This document shows, piece after piece, positions 7,961 through 19,255 of a stretch of DNA of 55,392 bases. The notes beneath the pieces were generated by a model. The model did not search any database, had not been told where the DNA came from, and saw only the letters and a list, made by a program, of their open reading frames with translations. The translations under genes were made by a program, and so were the position numbers. The first letter of the stretch is position 1, and each line of letters opens with the position of its first letter. The DNA comes from Salisapilia sapeloensis (Eukaryota > Oomycota > Peronosporomycetes > Peronosporales > Salisapiliaceae): the NCBI GenBank assembly GCA_023334545.1, contig JAADVB010000115.1, forward strand, positions 1 through 55,392. The letters are read 5' to 3'.

Positions 7961-10434
7961 TTAGTAACCTTGGTGACCTTGTCCCGCAGGTGGATACCCT
8001 TGTCCATATGCTTGCTGTCCAGCAGAGTATCCCTGGGTGGCTTGCTGAGCATAATTAGGAGGATATCCTTGCTGTTGGTAACCTGGAGAATATCCCTGAC
8101 CGGCTTGTTGGTACTGCCATGGAGCTGCCGCATGTTGCGGGAATCCTTGTACCGGCTGTTGGGGATAGTTCGAGTAGCCTTGGGGCTGTGTCTGCTGCTG
8201 GTACGCTGGTTGTGTCATCGCCGGAGCCGGTGGTGGCATCGCTTGCGCTGCACTTGGTTCGTTCATCATCTGGTACGTCGGTTCAATGCTCGGGTTTGGC
8301 ATTATATTACGCGTCTTCATGAATTCGCATAGTTGATACGGGATCTCGGCCAAAGTCTCTCGAGCGAGTGCCTCGTAATTTCCTGCAAACCGGTTGAATG
8401 GCACGAATTGAACGCTGTGCAGAAGAAGTTTTGTGAGCTGAGAAGATGTAATACAGACGATAAGTAGCGTACATGTCGCGAGCTGCTTTACGACCACTAG
8501 GGGACTTTAACTTCTTTCCGTCGCCATCCAGCGCGTTCATGGAGCTAAAGTCGGCGGGGCCAACACCAATAATCACGATCTATCAGTACTGTGAGTTTAA
8601 AAACTATCATTGAGGTACAACTAGATTATATACAGATAAGGGTGTCGTGTGGGAAGCCTCTACAATGGTCTCCAATGTCTCTCCCATGTCCATGATAGCA
8701 CCATCTTGCATAAGGTGTCAGTGAGTGCGTCTTTAGAGATAATCATGTTGAAATGGTACCAGTGATGATGAGCAGGACAAAGTACTTTTGCTTGCGTGGA
8801 TCATTGGAATAGGCAGCAATTTGCATCGTCTGGCGAATCAGCCTGTGCATTTGCATCATAATCCGAATGGAATTAATACAAAATGCTGATATACTTTATT
8901 CAGAGGTGTTGTACGTACGGTGCAAAGTGGGTTGGACCATGCAGCTGGATGTGGCCAAGCGAAGACGTGTACAACTAGGGATGCAAGTGTGAATATCTTT
9001 TCATAAAGATCATATCAATCAAATTGAAGACCTGAAGCACTCCTTGAGCTCCATGCACCTCTGGATTCGATGCGTTTAGATTCAACGGGAAGCAGTGGTT
9101 CACTGCGCCTGCATTTGGAGGGATACCACCAAACCCATAGACAGGAATCATCTTGTCATGGTCATAGTCTTGCAAAATGGTTGCCGTTGTGGAAACCGCT
9201 TGTTGATACTACGGACGTCAAAAACAATTAATAAGATGTACAGAAGATGAATTGCTGGTAGACACATACCTGATTAGGACCTCGTGGGTCAATGAAATGA
9301 AGGCTAAGCAGAATATTATATATGTGAAGATAAGAATGGGTAGATGATCGAGTACCTTCTTGGATCCGCTGGATTACCGTTAGAAGCCGTGTAGTCGATG
9401 CCGATGACCAAGTTCATCTCCAGTCCTCCGCGCACTGCACCAGAGACTTAGTAACGTAGATGAAACCACGCCAATGACACAACTTACAGAATTCGACAAA
9501 TGTAGGTACTCGGAATGTTCTCGCTTTCACCGTTAAAAGACCCAGATCCCGATACTTTTTGCTCGTCTTCTTCTTTTGCAGCTCTTCATTCCGTAGTTGG
9601 AATTGACCACCAGACCTGTTGCTTAGCAAGTCGTCCAGGGTAGTTTCCACGTACCCCATCAACTCACTCTTTCCTCCTCTGTCATCATCAAACACTTGGA
9701 TCAAAAGTCTACGATTCACGTCACCGTTGCATAGCTGCTGCAAGGGCATTTGAATCGGCTTCCACTTCGGATTTAAGTCATTGTCAATCGTCTTCGTACG
9801 AAAGACTTGAGTCCAGCCATTCGCTTCTTGCACGCGCTGCTTGCTGATCACGAGGAACGGATCGCTCTTGTTAAACAGACCATCCATGTTGACTAGATTT
9901 TTTGCAGCAAAGCAGAGCTCGGTGTTCTGTCCACAGTTCTTTGCTTCCTCCGCTTTTACCAACACCACGCCTCGACGCGTCGAGTTCTTGTTTTTGCCAG
10001 CAAGATGGTAGGAACTGCTCTGACCTGGACTACCAAGTAGCTGTCCGAGTGAGAATTGTGTCCGGCCGAGGAAGTCGTGGGAAGAGAGATCTTTGGATGA
10101 ACCATCGTGGTCATATACTTCCACTTGCAACTGCTGGTGGATTTCAAAGTAGTACTCGACCAGAAAGAGTTTGCTCCAAGACGGATTTAAATCGTCTTTC
10201 AGTACCTCTGTGTGCCCGAGTTGGCGCCACTTCCCACTCGAAGGCTCTAACATGAAAAGTATGAGAGGAGGAAGCAAGATGAGTATGAATAGCCAAACCT
10301 TGGACGGAGAGAATGGCGAATGGATCGGACTTGGATATAATATCTCTATCTTTCAAGTCCTTGGCACTTATCGACAGCTCCACGCTAGACGTCGGGCCAT
10401 GAGCAGAGTGCATTGGAGGAGGCGCAGCGTACAT
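7961..10434 (-). CDS. Copine (C2A-C2B-vWA) with Gln/Tyr/Pro-rich tail
   Basis: Ten exons: 10434-10299, 10246-9488, 9434-9356, 9303-9270, 9208-9032, 8974-8919, 8842-8760, 8704-8634, 8579-8473 and 8414-7961; all phases close to give 651 residues. C2A starts at about residue 15 (VELSISAKDLKDRDIISKSD), C2B at about 150 (LCFAAKNLVNMDGLFNKSDP), and both keep the Asp residues that bind calcium. The vWA/copine domain has the MIDAS-type IDYTASNGNP, YFVLLIITDG, IVIIGVG and FVPFNRF. Copines are calcium-dependent phospholipid-binding adaptors at the plasma membrane. The last 80 residues are low-complexity (QGYSPGYQQQGYPPNY-type repeats). That tail is prion-like, resembling annexin XI-type tails. Confidence 0.93.
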
Positions 10435-10700
10435 CTTAATGAAATCGAGTAAAATAGGTTATGTCCTTGATAGTCGATGGATTTTTTTTCTCTAGAGTAT
10501 ATCGGAGAGAGAGAGTAGGCTTTGAAACGTATGTGGAGTGCACCTAGACGCAAAAGGTTTAAATGACTTAATACAAACCAACGAAAAGTAGAATGTTCAT
10601 GTAATTAAGTCGGAGGGATGCTACGACCCATGAGTTGGGTACACAAAACTCATGTTCCATGGCTCGAGCTGTTCAGGATGGAGCATATCGGTGACTCAAC

Positions 10701-11038
10701 TTAAGCTGACGGCAGCAGCTGCTCCCGTTCTTCTACTGTTAACACTCGCTCGACATGCGCGACTTCCTCTTGTCGTAGCACTGCGCTTGAATACGTTCCC
10801 AATGGCGTTTCCAACTCTTTTACGCCCATGAGACTCTGCTTCCCGTTCACAATCATCGCATCAGCTCGTACGATCGTCCTATACAAGCCGTTCGTTCTAA
10901 TCAGCTTACGCTACTGTTCAGTTATGGTACTGGACTGTACCGAGACGTCGTGAGGATCGAGACGCGTCTGGAGTTGTCATTGGTGGCTAGTACCTGCCAT
11001 ACCTTTAGCATACGCTCTCGCGCCTCTACTTGATCCAT
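10701..11038 (-). CDS. Gemin7-like Sm-fold protein
   Basis: Two exons, 11038-10941 and 10878-10701 (62-bp intron, GTACAG donor), 91 residues. After a short helix (ERMLKVWQVLATND) the sequence has Sm-fold strands: RRVSILTTS, TIVRADAMIVNGK, GVKELETPLGTYSSAVLRQEEV. The TPxGxxxxAxLR block matches Gemin7, the Sm-like partner of Gemin6 in the SMN complex that loads Sm rings onto U snRNAs. Length fits a stripped-down Gemin7. The splice is needed to fuse the helix and Sm part in frame. It could instead be another orphan Lsm protein, since no strong unique residue separates them. Confidence 0.6.
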
Positions 11039-11099
11039 TTATGTGATTGGTAAGAGATGTCCAGGAGGAAAGAAAAGAGAAATGTCAGGTCGTATTATT

Positions 11100-13121
11100 C
11101 TAACCGAGCTTGGCAATGCCCAAATACTCTTCAATCGCGTCTAGATCGTTTCCTAAGTCTTTCGTACGCTTTGCTTTTAACTCATCTCCGCCAATTCCAT
11201 CAAATGGCATGACGTCCAGGCCATCAATCGTAGCTTGTCGCACCGCTTCCAAGTCATCAACAGAGATCAAATCCTTCTTCTGAGCTGCCAACGCAGCGCC
11301 AGCGTACGTTGAAAAGAACTCCACACCTTGTCTATATCCACAATAAGCATCAATATCATCTTTAGTCAAGGAAAATAAATAGAGTCGTACGCTTGGTACT
11401 TGGATTTCAGTCCGCCATCGCCAGTCTTATCCAAGTGCGGCGTCACGTCATGGATGAACGTCGCAAGCACTTGCTCGGGGAAGCTCTGTAGCAGTCGAGA
11501 GGCGAGCAACGCATCGCCTTGTCCCGAGTCGCCCACGAATACAAACTGGAACTCTGGGAACAAGAGGACGAACCGACGGAAGTTATCCAGTTTGATCTGA
11601 GCAATACGCTTGCTGCTCACAAGCCCAGTGACGCTTCCATGGAGCACGGTGGCGTTCAACACGCCAAGACTCTTTAGATGCTGAGCTGTCAGGTACTGAC
11701 CAACCCCAAGCCATCCTCTCGGTCTCGCCGTGATGAACGTAATGGATGGCGGAAGGTGGTTCTGTACGTCTTCATCGATGCCTCGGTCCTCCAGGTCCTC
11801 CAGTATGTTGGTCACGGAATCTCTCTGGACAGGTTCCTTGCTTCCAGGACCTTTAGACAAGCGATTGTAAAGCTCTGACACACCAGGGTACGGAATGTGG
11901 AGAGGGTATCGTCGATCCAACCACCCGGCAAACAACGTGTCATCGATATCACTCACGACTTTTACCAGATTCGGCATAGATTCCTTCACTTTCAAGCCTT
12001 CAACCGCTAGATGCTGCATGGTATGCACCACTTCCGTTGTGTCTTTATTCCCGTAGATCAAGTGGCTCAAGTCGCCCGAGTGTGGTGGAGCGTTCGGGTG
12101 GAAGAGCATCTGCGTTCCAGGATTCTTGAGAGCTGCTTTCGGAAGAGTGTAGTCATGATGCTCGTTATCTTCGTCTATATTTGCAGTGGCTTCTAGGATA
12201 TTTTCATCTGTCTCCACCGCTGCTTCAGGTTCATCAATGAACGGCTCGTCTTGTAGGTGAATATGTTCCTTCAAAAGTGTCAACTCGGCACCGTAGGTAC
12301 CTCGAAGTATGTTGCAGCCGGCAGAGTGCAGGACCTTTTTCTCCACGTGCAAAGGAGATCGGAGGCAGCGCTGGATGGCTTGGACCACCACTGCTCGGTT
12401 CAGTATGCTAATATGGAACATAAAGTTAAAAGGAGGTGGAGGTGTTTAATGACAAGAAGCAGTGTACTTGAGATCCTGTAGGCGTTCTCGTGTGAGGACA
12501 TCGAGGATACGACGTCTCATGGACGGAGACGATGTGAGCAGCATAAAGTCGGTCATGGTGGTGCAGTACTCGCTCACATCTTCTGGAGAAGTGGCTCCGA
12601 GGATCCCATTCAACGAATGGGCAGACACTTGACTCAAGACGCGGTGACATGCGTTCGGATCGTTTAAATAGCGGCGGCCACGACGTGGCTATGTATAATC
12701 AGTTAGAGGATAATATAAATATAAGCAAGACAATAAAGATAGTACCCAAATGTGGATCTCTTTCTCTTCCTGCTCGTCAGCACTGAAGACGACTGCCGTC
12801 GTTCGGTCTTGCATCGTACGATATCGCCATGCTGTGCGCTGTCAAAGAATAGAGAACACTTTAGCTATGCACTTTGAATTATAGGTACGAGTAGAGTTAC
12901 CTGCTTTAGATGCTTCCATTTGCGACGCAAACCTCCCGCGGCAAGCTTCCATGTCGATGTGTCTCGCGTCTATCATTCATGACGAAACGTTAGAGTCATT
13001 GACAGTCTCTCATATCCATCTACAGCCATACCAAAGCCGGTGACTTGTTTGCAGCCAGTAGTGGACGCTGTACGGCCATTGCATGTCTCGCAAGAAGCTC
13101 TGTACGTCGTAAGAGCTGCAT
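11100..13121 (-). CDS. App1-type phosphatidate phosphatase (DUF2183)
   Basis: Six exons: 13121-13032, 12969-12901, 12838-12746, 12688-12468, 12407-11391 and 11331-11100 (introns about 57-62 bp), 573 residues. The catalytic domain has the HAD signature SDIDDT (DxDxT), then PSITFITARPRGW, and the family block FVFVGDSGQGD. App1 in yeast is a Mg-dependent phosphatidate phosphatase making diacylglycerol. The N-terminus (LLRRTELLARHAM, many Arg, few acids) resembles a mitochondrial presequence. The start is the first ATG in the exon-1 frame, which is also open further upstream. The reading of exons 1 and 2 depends on the GTATGG and GTAACT donors, which keep a continuous frame through WKLAAGGLRRKWKHLKQ. 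Confidence 0.87.
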
Positions 13122-13353
13122 CTCGGACGAGAAGACAGCGCCAAGAGAGATGTGTCCATATTTAGGGTCTGAAGGTTTTGATTGGCAGAAAACCCATTCC
13201 CAAATGGCTATTATTGAAATGACTTCAAGGATAACTAGCGTATTTTTAATATAAATTAAACCAACATGTAAAAGATCGATTTTCGTCGTTTTGTAGATAC
13301 GACGCTGGACGCGTAGTCGGTACTCTCGGTGCATTTAATACCTTTGCGACGTC

Positions 13354-13986
13354 ATGGAGTTTCGAATGAAAACCCTGTTTACTCTCCTCACCCTCGCCCT
13401 TGCCATTTTCTCGACATCGGCCGTCCAATTCGACGTTCGTCGCCGCACGGAAAAGTGTTTGAGTGACGAAGTCGTCCAGGGCAGCCTCGTCGTCGTCCAG
13501 TACAGCCTCGTTGGTGCGGCCAAGGGCAAGTCGGGTGTGTCGATCAACATCAAAGACCCGTACAATAAGTTCGTCAAGCAAGTGCAGAACATCGATACGT
13601 CTTCGGACGATGTCCACCAGTTCTCCTTCCACGCGAACTGGGCTGGCACGTACTCTGTTTGCTTTAATAACCAGAACGAAGCCATTGCGCGTGTCATGCT
13701 CGAGTTCAAGCACGGCGTGGAGGCCAAGGACTACACGGAAGTAGCCAAGCGAGAGCACTTGATGCCCGTCGAGCGGGAGCTGCGAAAGATGGAGGACGCC
13801 GTGGATGAGATCCACCGCGAGATGCTGTACATGCGTGAACGAGAGGCTGCGATGCGCAACACGAACGAAAGCACCAACTCGCGTGTGCTCTGGTTCAGCT
13901 TCTTCTCCATCATTGTGCTCCTCGGCATGGGTGCGTGGCAGGTCATGTACCTCAAACGCTTCTTCAAGAGCAAGAAGCTCATCTAA
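13354..13986 (+). CDS. p24 / TMED (emp24/gp25L) cargo receptor
   Basis: Single exon, 210 residues. A signal peptide (TLFTLLTLALAIFSTSA) is followed by the GOLD domain (residues about 24-115, with Cys36 and Cys92 likely forming the GOLD disulfide), then a coiled-coil linker (VERELRKMEDAVDEIHREM). One transmembrane helix (VLWFSFFSIIVLLGMGAW) leads to the cytosolic tail YLKRFFKSKKLI. The tail has both the FF and the KKxx signals used for COPII export and COPI retrieval. p24 proteins cycle between ER and Golgi and select secretory cargo. Two in-frame Mets (13354, 13366) start the protein; both keep the signal peptide. Codon use is strongly GC-biased, as for highly expressed genes. Confidence 0.93.
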   Translation: MEFRMKTLFTLLTLALAIFSTSAVQFDVRRRTEKCLSDEVVQGSLVVVQYSLVGAAKGKSGVSINIKDPYNKFVKQVQNIDTSSDDVHQFSFHANWAGTYSVCFNNQNEAIARVMLEFKHGVEAKDYTEVAKREHLMPVERELRKMEDAVDEIHREMLYMREREAAMRNTNESTNSRVLWFSFFSIIVLLGMGAWQVMYLKRFFKSKKLI

Positions 13987-14841
13987 GACGCGGGCGTTTG
14001 CATGGAAAACCAAGCTAGTAGTTTGCAGCAAAATGAGAGCTTGATTTGAAACATACTTGGGTCTGTTACGCAGTTGATGAAAGCGTTATAGCCTTTTGGT
14101 TGTGTTGAAGGTTCAGACGGATATTACCTGTCGGTGGGATGTTGACGCTTCCATGGGGTACAGCTATCTTTTCAACCTATTGGTGCTCGTAAGGATTTTG
14201 TTTGGTATATACACCTATCGATAGTCTAAGCAATGGAGTTGCTACTGAGCACGTTCAGCCATTAGTGCACTTGGAAGTATACTCTAGGAGGCATACTCTT
14301 TTGCGCGGACACCTTGCATTCATTGATACATTCGACAGATTACTTGAATACGTTGCATGATGGATGTGGTTTAAAGATATGCTAGCTCAGGTTAAATGCG
14401 TCGACTTGTCAGCGTTTCGAAAAAGAGGTGTTGATGCTACCACACTTCCTTTCTCAAGAACTATCGAACAAAACGCCTATGGGAGCATGGAAACTAGATA
14501 GAACAGATACAGAAAGTCATCAAGATGATGAACGTAAAAACAATTTAATACACAATCAAAACAATATAGCACATACTGCATAACTCCCAGCTAAATATGT
14601 TTTAAATTCGGAAAGGTAAAGTCTTCACAATCTATCTTTTGCCTTTGCCCATACAACTCCTCGTTGACTGGATTGATATCGGCCCGCCTATGATGTCCAT
14701 TCGCACCTAATTGAATTTAACCTTGGTTTTTGTATGTGACTGCCTGCGCACCAGTGGATTCCATCGGCCGCCTTCATGCTTTTGCCCATTTCGTTTTGGA
14801 TTCAGGTTACCGCCAGTCCAGAGCACATTACTAGTCGACTG
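13987..14841. other. Gene-free stretch upstream of the RPS20 gene
   Basis: About 850 bp with no convincing open frame, repeat or RNA gene. The right end should contain the ribosomal-protein promoter and transcription start; a pyrimidine-rich tract occurs near 14770-14800. Confidence 0.6.
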
Positions 14842-14905
14842 GTATGTTCCCTTGTGTCTGATGCAGCCCATTCGAAGTGCCAGTATGCTAACTTGTTTTT
14901 TGCAG
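14842..14905 (+). promoter_or_regulatory. 5'-UTR intron of the RPS20 gene
   Basis: A GTATGT donor at 14842, a branch-like GCTAAC near 14887-14892, a pyrimidine run and TTTGCAG at 14899-14905 make a strong 64-bp intron ending 16 bp before the start codon. Leader introns are common in ribosomal protein genes. Confidence 0.7.
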
Positions 14906-14921
14906 CCCCTCGATTCAAAAC

Positions 14922-15284
14922 ATGTCTTACGTCAACAAGCCCAAGCAGGTGGACGCCGAGGAGACTCGCATCCACCGTATCCGTATCACGCTTACGAGCC
15001 GTAACGTGAAGAACCTCGAGAAGGTCTGCGCGGACCTCAAGCGTGGTGCCGTCGACAAGAACCTCAAGGTTGCCGGCCCTGTCCGTCTCCCGACCAAGCA
15101 CCTCCGCTTGACGACCCGTAAGTCGCCGTGTGGTGAGGGTACCAACACGTGGGACCGCTTCGAGATGCGCATCCACAAGCGTCTGATCGACCTCCACGCT
15201 CCTTCGGACATTGTCAAGCAGATTACGTCCATCTCGATCGAGCCTGGTGTCGAAGTCGAAGTCACGATCGCTGACTCCAACTAA
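14922..15284 (+). CDS. RPS20: 40S ribosomal protein S20 (uS10)
   Basis: Single coding exon, 120 residues, standard length. The whole protein matches eukaryotic uS10: [20 protein letters not shown] at the start, [20 protein letters not shown] in the loop that reaches the decoding region, [19 protein letters not shown], and the tail [13 protein letters not shown]. It is a component of the small-subunit head. Codon use is heavily biased to C/G-ending codons, as expected for a highly expressed gene. Confidence 0.98.
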   Translation: MSYVNKPKQVDAEETRIHRIRITLTSRNVKNLEKVCADLKRGAVDKNLKVAGPVRLPTKHLRLTTRKSPCGEGTNTWDRFEMRIHKRLIDLHAPSDIVKQITSISIEPGVEVEVTIADSN

Positions 15285-15555
15285 GCTTCAGCTTGAGATC
15301 TCGAAGTCGTGATGGACAAGTTGCATAGCTTTGCTTAGCTTTAGAGCTACTGTAACTCAATACATCTCACGAACAATGGGGCTTCCCGACGTCAATACTC
15401 CTTCTCGTCTACTTCACACATCTTGCCTACATATACTTCATATCACCACTTGACACTGTAGACTGGGACTTTTATGCTCCATTATTCGATCGCACTTAGT
15501 CGAATCGCATACTCAACCCTATATAAAACGACAGAGGAGGCAAGTTCGTCCAAGC

Positions 15556-16658
15556 ATGACCACTCCAAACGCTGCAAAGGCTTCCTCGAGTTCTAACACC
15601 TCCCAGGCTTATGTCCAGGGACTGCTGTCGAGAAAGAAGGTCAGTGGCGAACCACAGACTGCTGCACACTATTTTAATCACGTCGCGGACGCCGTAAAGA
15701 GCAATCAGGAGCTGAATTCCTTTAGGTACTTTGTGCCTCGTACTTGCTGCTTATCATGTGCTTCCATCGTACTCACCTTCGTCTACTACTCATACGATAG
15801 AGAATATAATTTAAAACGGAGAGCACAGGTCTTATATGAAGGCTACGAGGCAGTGCTGAGCAAGAAGAAGCGTCAGACTACGACTTCTCGACAGACCTTT
15901 GCGCCGGCGTATCCCACTCCACAACGACCCGCCGTGGCCAAGTCACCCAAGCCCACTCCACCCGTCAGCATTGCTCCACAGAATGGATCTGCTAGTCAGC
16001 AACTTAAACGGTCGGACATTAAAGTCGGCAGCACGGTCGTCATCAAAGTAGTCTCTCCATTTCTACTTCTATTGTGCCGTGCTAAAAGGTATTTGTAGAA
16101 CTCTTCCGAGCTCATCTCGTACGGAAGTCGAAACCTCGTTGGCAAGACGGTATGTACACTTGATTATTTATGTAGTTTATTATCCATATTAACCGAATCT
16201 AGGGTCGAGTCGTGGCGTTGGCACCAGTCTACAACCAAGACCTGTACTCTATTTTCATCGACCAGCTCCAGGCGATCTACCAAGTGCCCTTCACAGCCAT
16301 CTCCCTCCTTCCCACAGCGACACCAGCATCTCTATCTGTGAGTGACCAGGCGAAGAAGGCTGCCATCCCCGGTGTCGTCCCCGGCGCCAAAGGCACGACG
16401 GCTGCCCAGTCCAACGGGAGCGAGCCTCGACCGATTGACCAGATAAAGAACGAGCACTCGTACCAGCTGCAGCGACTGATGCAGCAGCAGTACAGCGAGA
16501 TCCAGGTGCTCCAGCAGCAGTACGCGGACAATCGCATCAACAACCCGAGTGCGCTGGATGGCATCCAGAAGGAGCTGTCCAAGCTCCGGTTAGTCCATTT
16601 ATCCCAAGTGCAGACGCTCAAGAGTAAGCAGGCGTTGGATCTAACAGGCAGGCAATGA
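15556..16658 (+). CDS. Conserved-looking protein with KOW-like segment, unknown function
   Basis: Four exons: 15556-15725, 15801-16047, 16099-16149 and 16203-16658 (introns 75, 51 and 53 bp), 307 residues. An N-terminal helical region (AAHYFNHVADAVKSNQELNSF, YNLKRRAQVLYEGYEAVLSKKKR) is followed by a Pro/Ser/Thr linker. Next comes a small beta domain (IKVGSTVVIKN, LVGKTGRVVALAPVYNQDLY, FIDQLQAIYQVP) whose VGKxGRVV turn recalls a KOW/SH3-like barrel. The C-terminus is a Gln-rich coiled coil (QRLMQQQYSEIQVLQQQYAD). The 51-bp third exon must be included to complete the barrel. I cannot name the family; a chromatin or transcription-related role is only a guess from the Gln-rich helices. Confidence 0.65.
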
Positions 16659-16727
16659 AGTTGCACGTATGGGTGGAGAAAGGTTGTATTGGTTGGTTAC
16701 GGTCTGAAAGGAAAAGAGAGAGGAAGC

Positions 16728-19085
16728 TTACTGCGTCGGGTACTGGTAGTACGCAGCGTACGTCTGGGATGGCGTCACTTGTGCATTCGTCTACGTCGTG
16801 ATAGGATCAGAGTGGTTCGTTTTTAGATAGTAGGAGGTAAGAAAGATCAAGAGTCGACACTTGATGTGCTTGCTTTGCCACTGGCGTTGCTGCTAGTGCA
16901 CCTCTCGTCCTCCACAACATTAGATCACGTGTGTCCGACGCAAATACAAACGAGCGACCTCCAGTCGAACAACAATTTAAAAGAAACGTACCTGATAATA
17001 CTGCGCATCCGGTGTCGTCTGTGGCTGGACGGATGTCAAAGGTGCTTCTACCCTCGCTCGCTTCATCGGCGGTTCCTGCACCCCATCTCCTGCCGGGTGA
17101 AACACCAGCACCTTCAAGTCCCGACTTCTCGGCATGTTGTTCTTCCGTCGCCACGTCACTTCCCTCACTTGCACTTGGTTCACCACTGCGACGTTGTCCG
17201 CAAACTCCTCTAGGAACTGCGCGTACTGGATCCAAACATCCGCCTTCTCCTCTCGTCCCAAGCCACTCGTATCGGACACTGCCTTCTCAAAGACATTCGA
17301 GACTCTCGTCACGAGATTCGTCGGACCCATGTTCTTTTCGAACTGGATCCAGTGCTCAAACAAGAGGAGAGATGAAGTCAGTCCTCCGTCCACTGCCTGC
17401 TGGAAACACGCTCTCGCCTCATCCGTTTTGCCTTCAAAGCGAAGGAGAAACTCTGCGGATTCGATCACGACATACGCCTTGGCGTCCTCCTGCTGCACGT
17501 TCTGTTCGCCCTTCGCTAGTACCTCCTTGGCTTTGCTCATATCCTGTCTCCGGCGGTAGTAGTGTGCTGCCTTGACGTAGGCTTCTGCCAGTGTCGGCGC
17601 GTTCGTGTTCATAACCGTATCGTACATCTCCTCTGCCTTTTCGAACTGTTCGTGGGCCTCGAGGAAGAAGGCATAGTCCAGCCAGAACCTCGCTCTGCCC
17701 TTAAGACACACATCCATCGCTTCGTGGAAGATATCGTTGGCAGCGTCAAACCCTCGGACACTTTCTTCCCACTTGGCAAACCGCAGCCAGAAAGGTTCGT
17801 AATTGGCACAAGGCACGAGGCAGCGACGGTACAAGGCTCGACAGCGATCCGCGTCACCTGTTACCTCTTCAAAGTCGAGGTAGCTGTGCCAGTTACGCAG
17901 ACTAGAGTCACTCACAGGCGTTACGTGGAAGTAGGTTCGGTCGATGTTGTTCTCAAAGCCTTGACGCTTGAGCACTTGATGCAGTGTTGCGTTCTTGAGA
18001 CTCTCCATCCCGTTGACGATCTTCACGCGTAGTAGACCTTCGTCCATGAGTTCATGCTCGTTCTCCCCAGCCAACTGCTTGAGCTCTTCTGTTGTCGCGA
18101 GAGTCGACAGTTGTTGTGCTAAGACAAAGGCATTGTACTTGTCCCAGAACTCTTCCAAGTTGCTCAGAGGATGCGCTAGAATGCGCTTGAAGACGTTGTT
18201 CAGTCGAACCATGTCGTTCTATATGCAGGTGTGAGCAAGGTAGCTAGAGTATGCATGGGATGGGTACTACGTTGATGGTCTCCAGTTGGATGTAGAGGTC
18301 CCAGAGAGGACCGGCGGCAGGGTCGTAGCTGCATGCTTCCAGGGCTTTCTCCAACGCACTAGAAAAAGGAGTTTAGTAGGTGGAATAGAGGTAGAGACTT
18401 AAGAGACGTACGCTCGGGACTCGTCGGCAGGTACGCCGAGAGTCGACATGAGGAATTCGCAGTATTTCAGCCACATGTCGACACTGTAGCGGACAGCCAC
18501 GCACCCTCGTTCGTAGACTTGCTTGGCACGTTCGCATGCTTCAGATGGGTCAACAAGAGGCTTTCCATCCGCGCCAGTCTGCTTCATAAGTCCGTACTCG
18601 TATTGGGCGTACTAGGTATCGTGCATTTTGTGAGATACTTCTATTTCCAAGATATACATATAGAAGTGTACCTTGTTCCAGTAGCCAAAACAGAGTGGAA
18701 ATTCAGATAGAAACTGATCAAATGTCGCTTCGACGGTCTCCATCGGGGTGGTCGTCTATCTCCATCAGGCAAAGTGTCCATGAGCATTTTACATTTAGAT
18801 ACAACACAGCATAACAGTGTCATGCCAATTGACATAACAAAATGAATACACTGCAAACATTTGAATTGCATAAGAGCATACCTCTGATTCTACGAGAGAC
18901 AAGAGTTGCGTCCACGAGGTGAAATCTAGCGGATTCGCCTGCACTGCAGCCTTATATTGCTCTATCTGCGCCTGCGTGGATGGACCATTGTCGACAGCAC
19001 CTTCGAACCCATTGATCTGCGTCACGTCCGTCGCAGAAATGTTCCCGACAACGTTGGCAGCGTAGTAGGCACTCGCGTCGTTCAT
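16728..19085 (-). CDS. Pre-mRNA processing factor 39 (HAT-repeat U1 snRNP protein)
   Basis: Six exons: 19085-18882, 18755-18672, 18611-18412, 18358-18271, 18218-16992 and 16790-16728, 621 residues. Tandem HAT repeats run nearly the whole length: FDQFLSEFPLCFGYWNKYAQ, AKQVYERGCVAVRYSVDMWL, YLDFEEVTGDADRCRALYRR, FWLDYAFFLEAHEQFEKAEE. PRP39 is part of, or binds, U1 snRNP and helps recognise 5' splice sites. The last intron (201 bp) is unusually long for this window; the short last exon encodes TNAQVTPSQTYAAYYQYPTQ. The start codon is the first sensible ATG, but the frame stays open upstream to 19142, so an earlier start is possible. Confidence 0.88.
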
Positions 19086-19255
19086 GGCGTCGATAAGATG
19101 GCTGTTGGTGTCCAAAGTCAATGGTCGGTATACAAAAAGCAAGTGATTTCAACATGTACCAATAGCTCGTTATGGGTTAAACAAGCAATCGTACAATCTG
19201 TATCATCTTGTGTTTTGTATGCTACGGAACAGCTAGTGGGGACACTTGCGACGAA

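Noticed and set aside
13246-14031. 261-codon minus-strand open frame opposite TMED
   Set aside because: It mirrors the GC-rich codons of the p24 gene. Composition is His/Leu/Arg-rich, with no domain, and the sense strand is clearly coding.
16791-16991. Gene inside the 201-bp last intron of PRP39
   Set aside because: Only a short open stretch is present. Clear GT-AG borders and the in-frame last exon explain the sequence as an ordinary, though long, intron.
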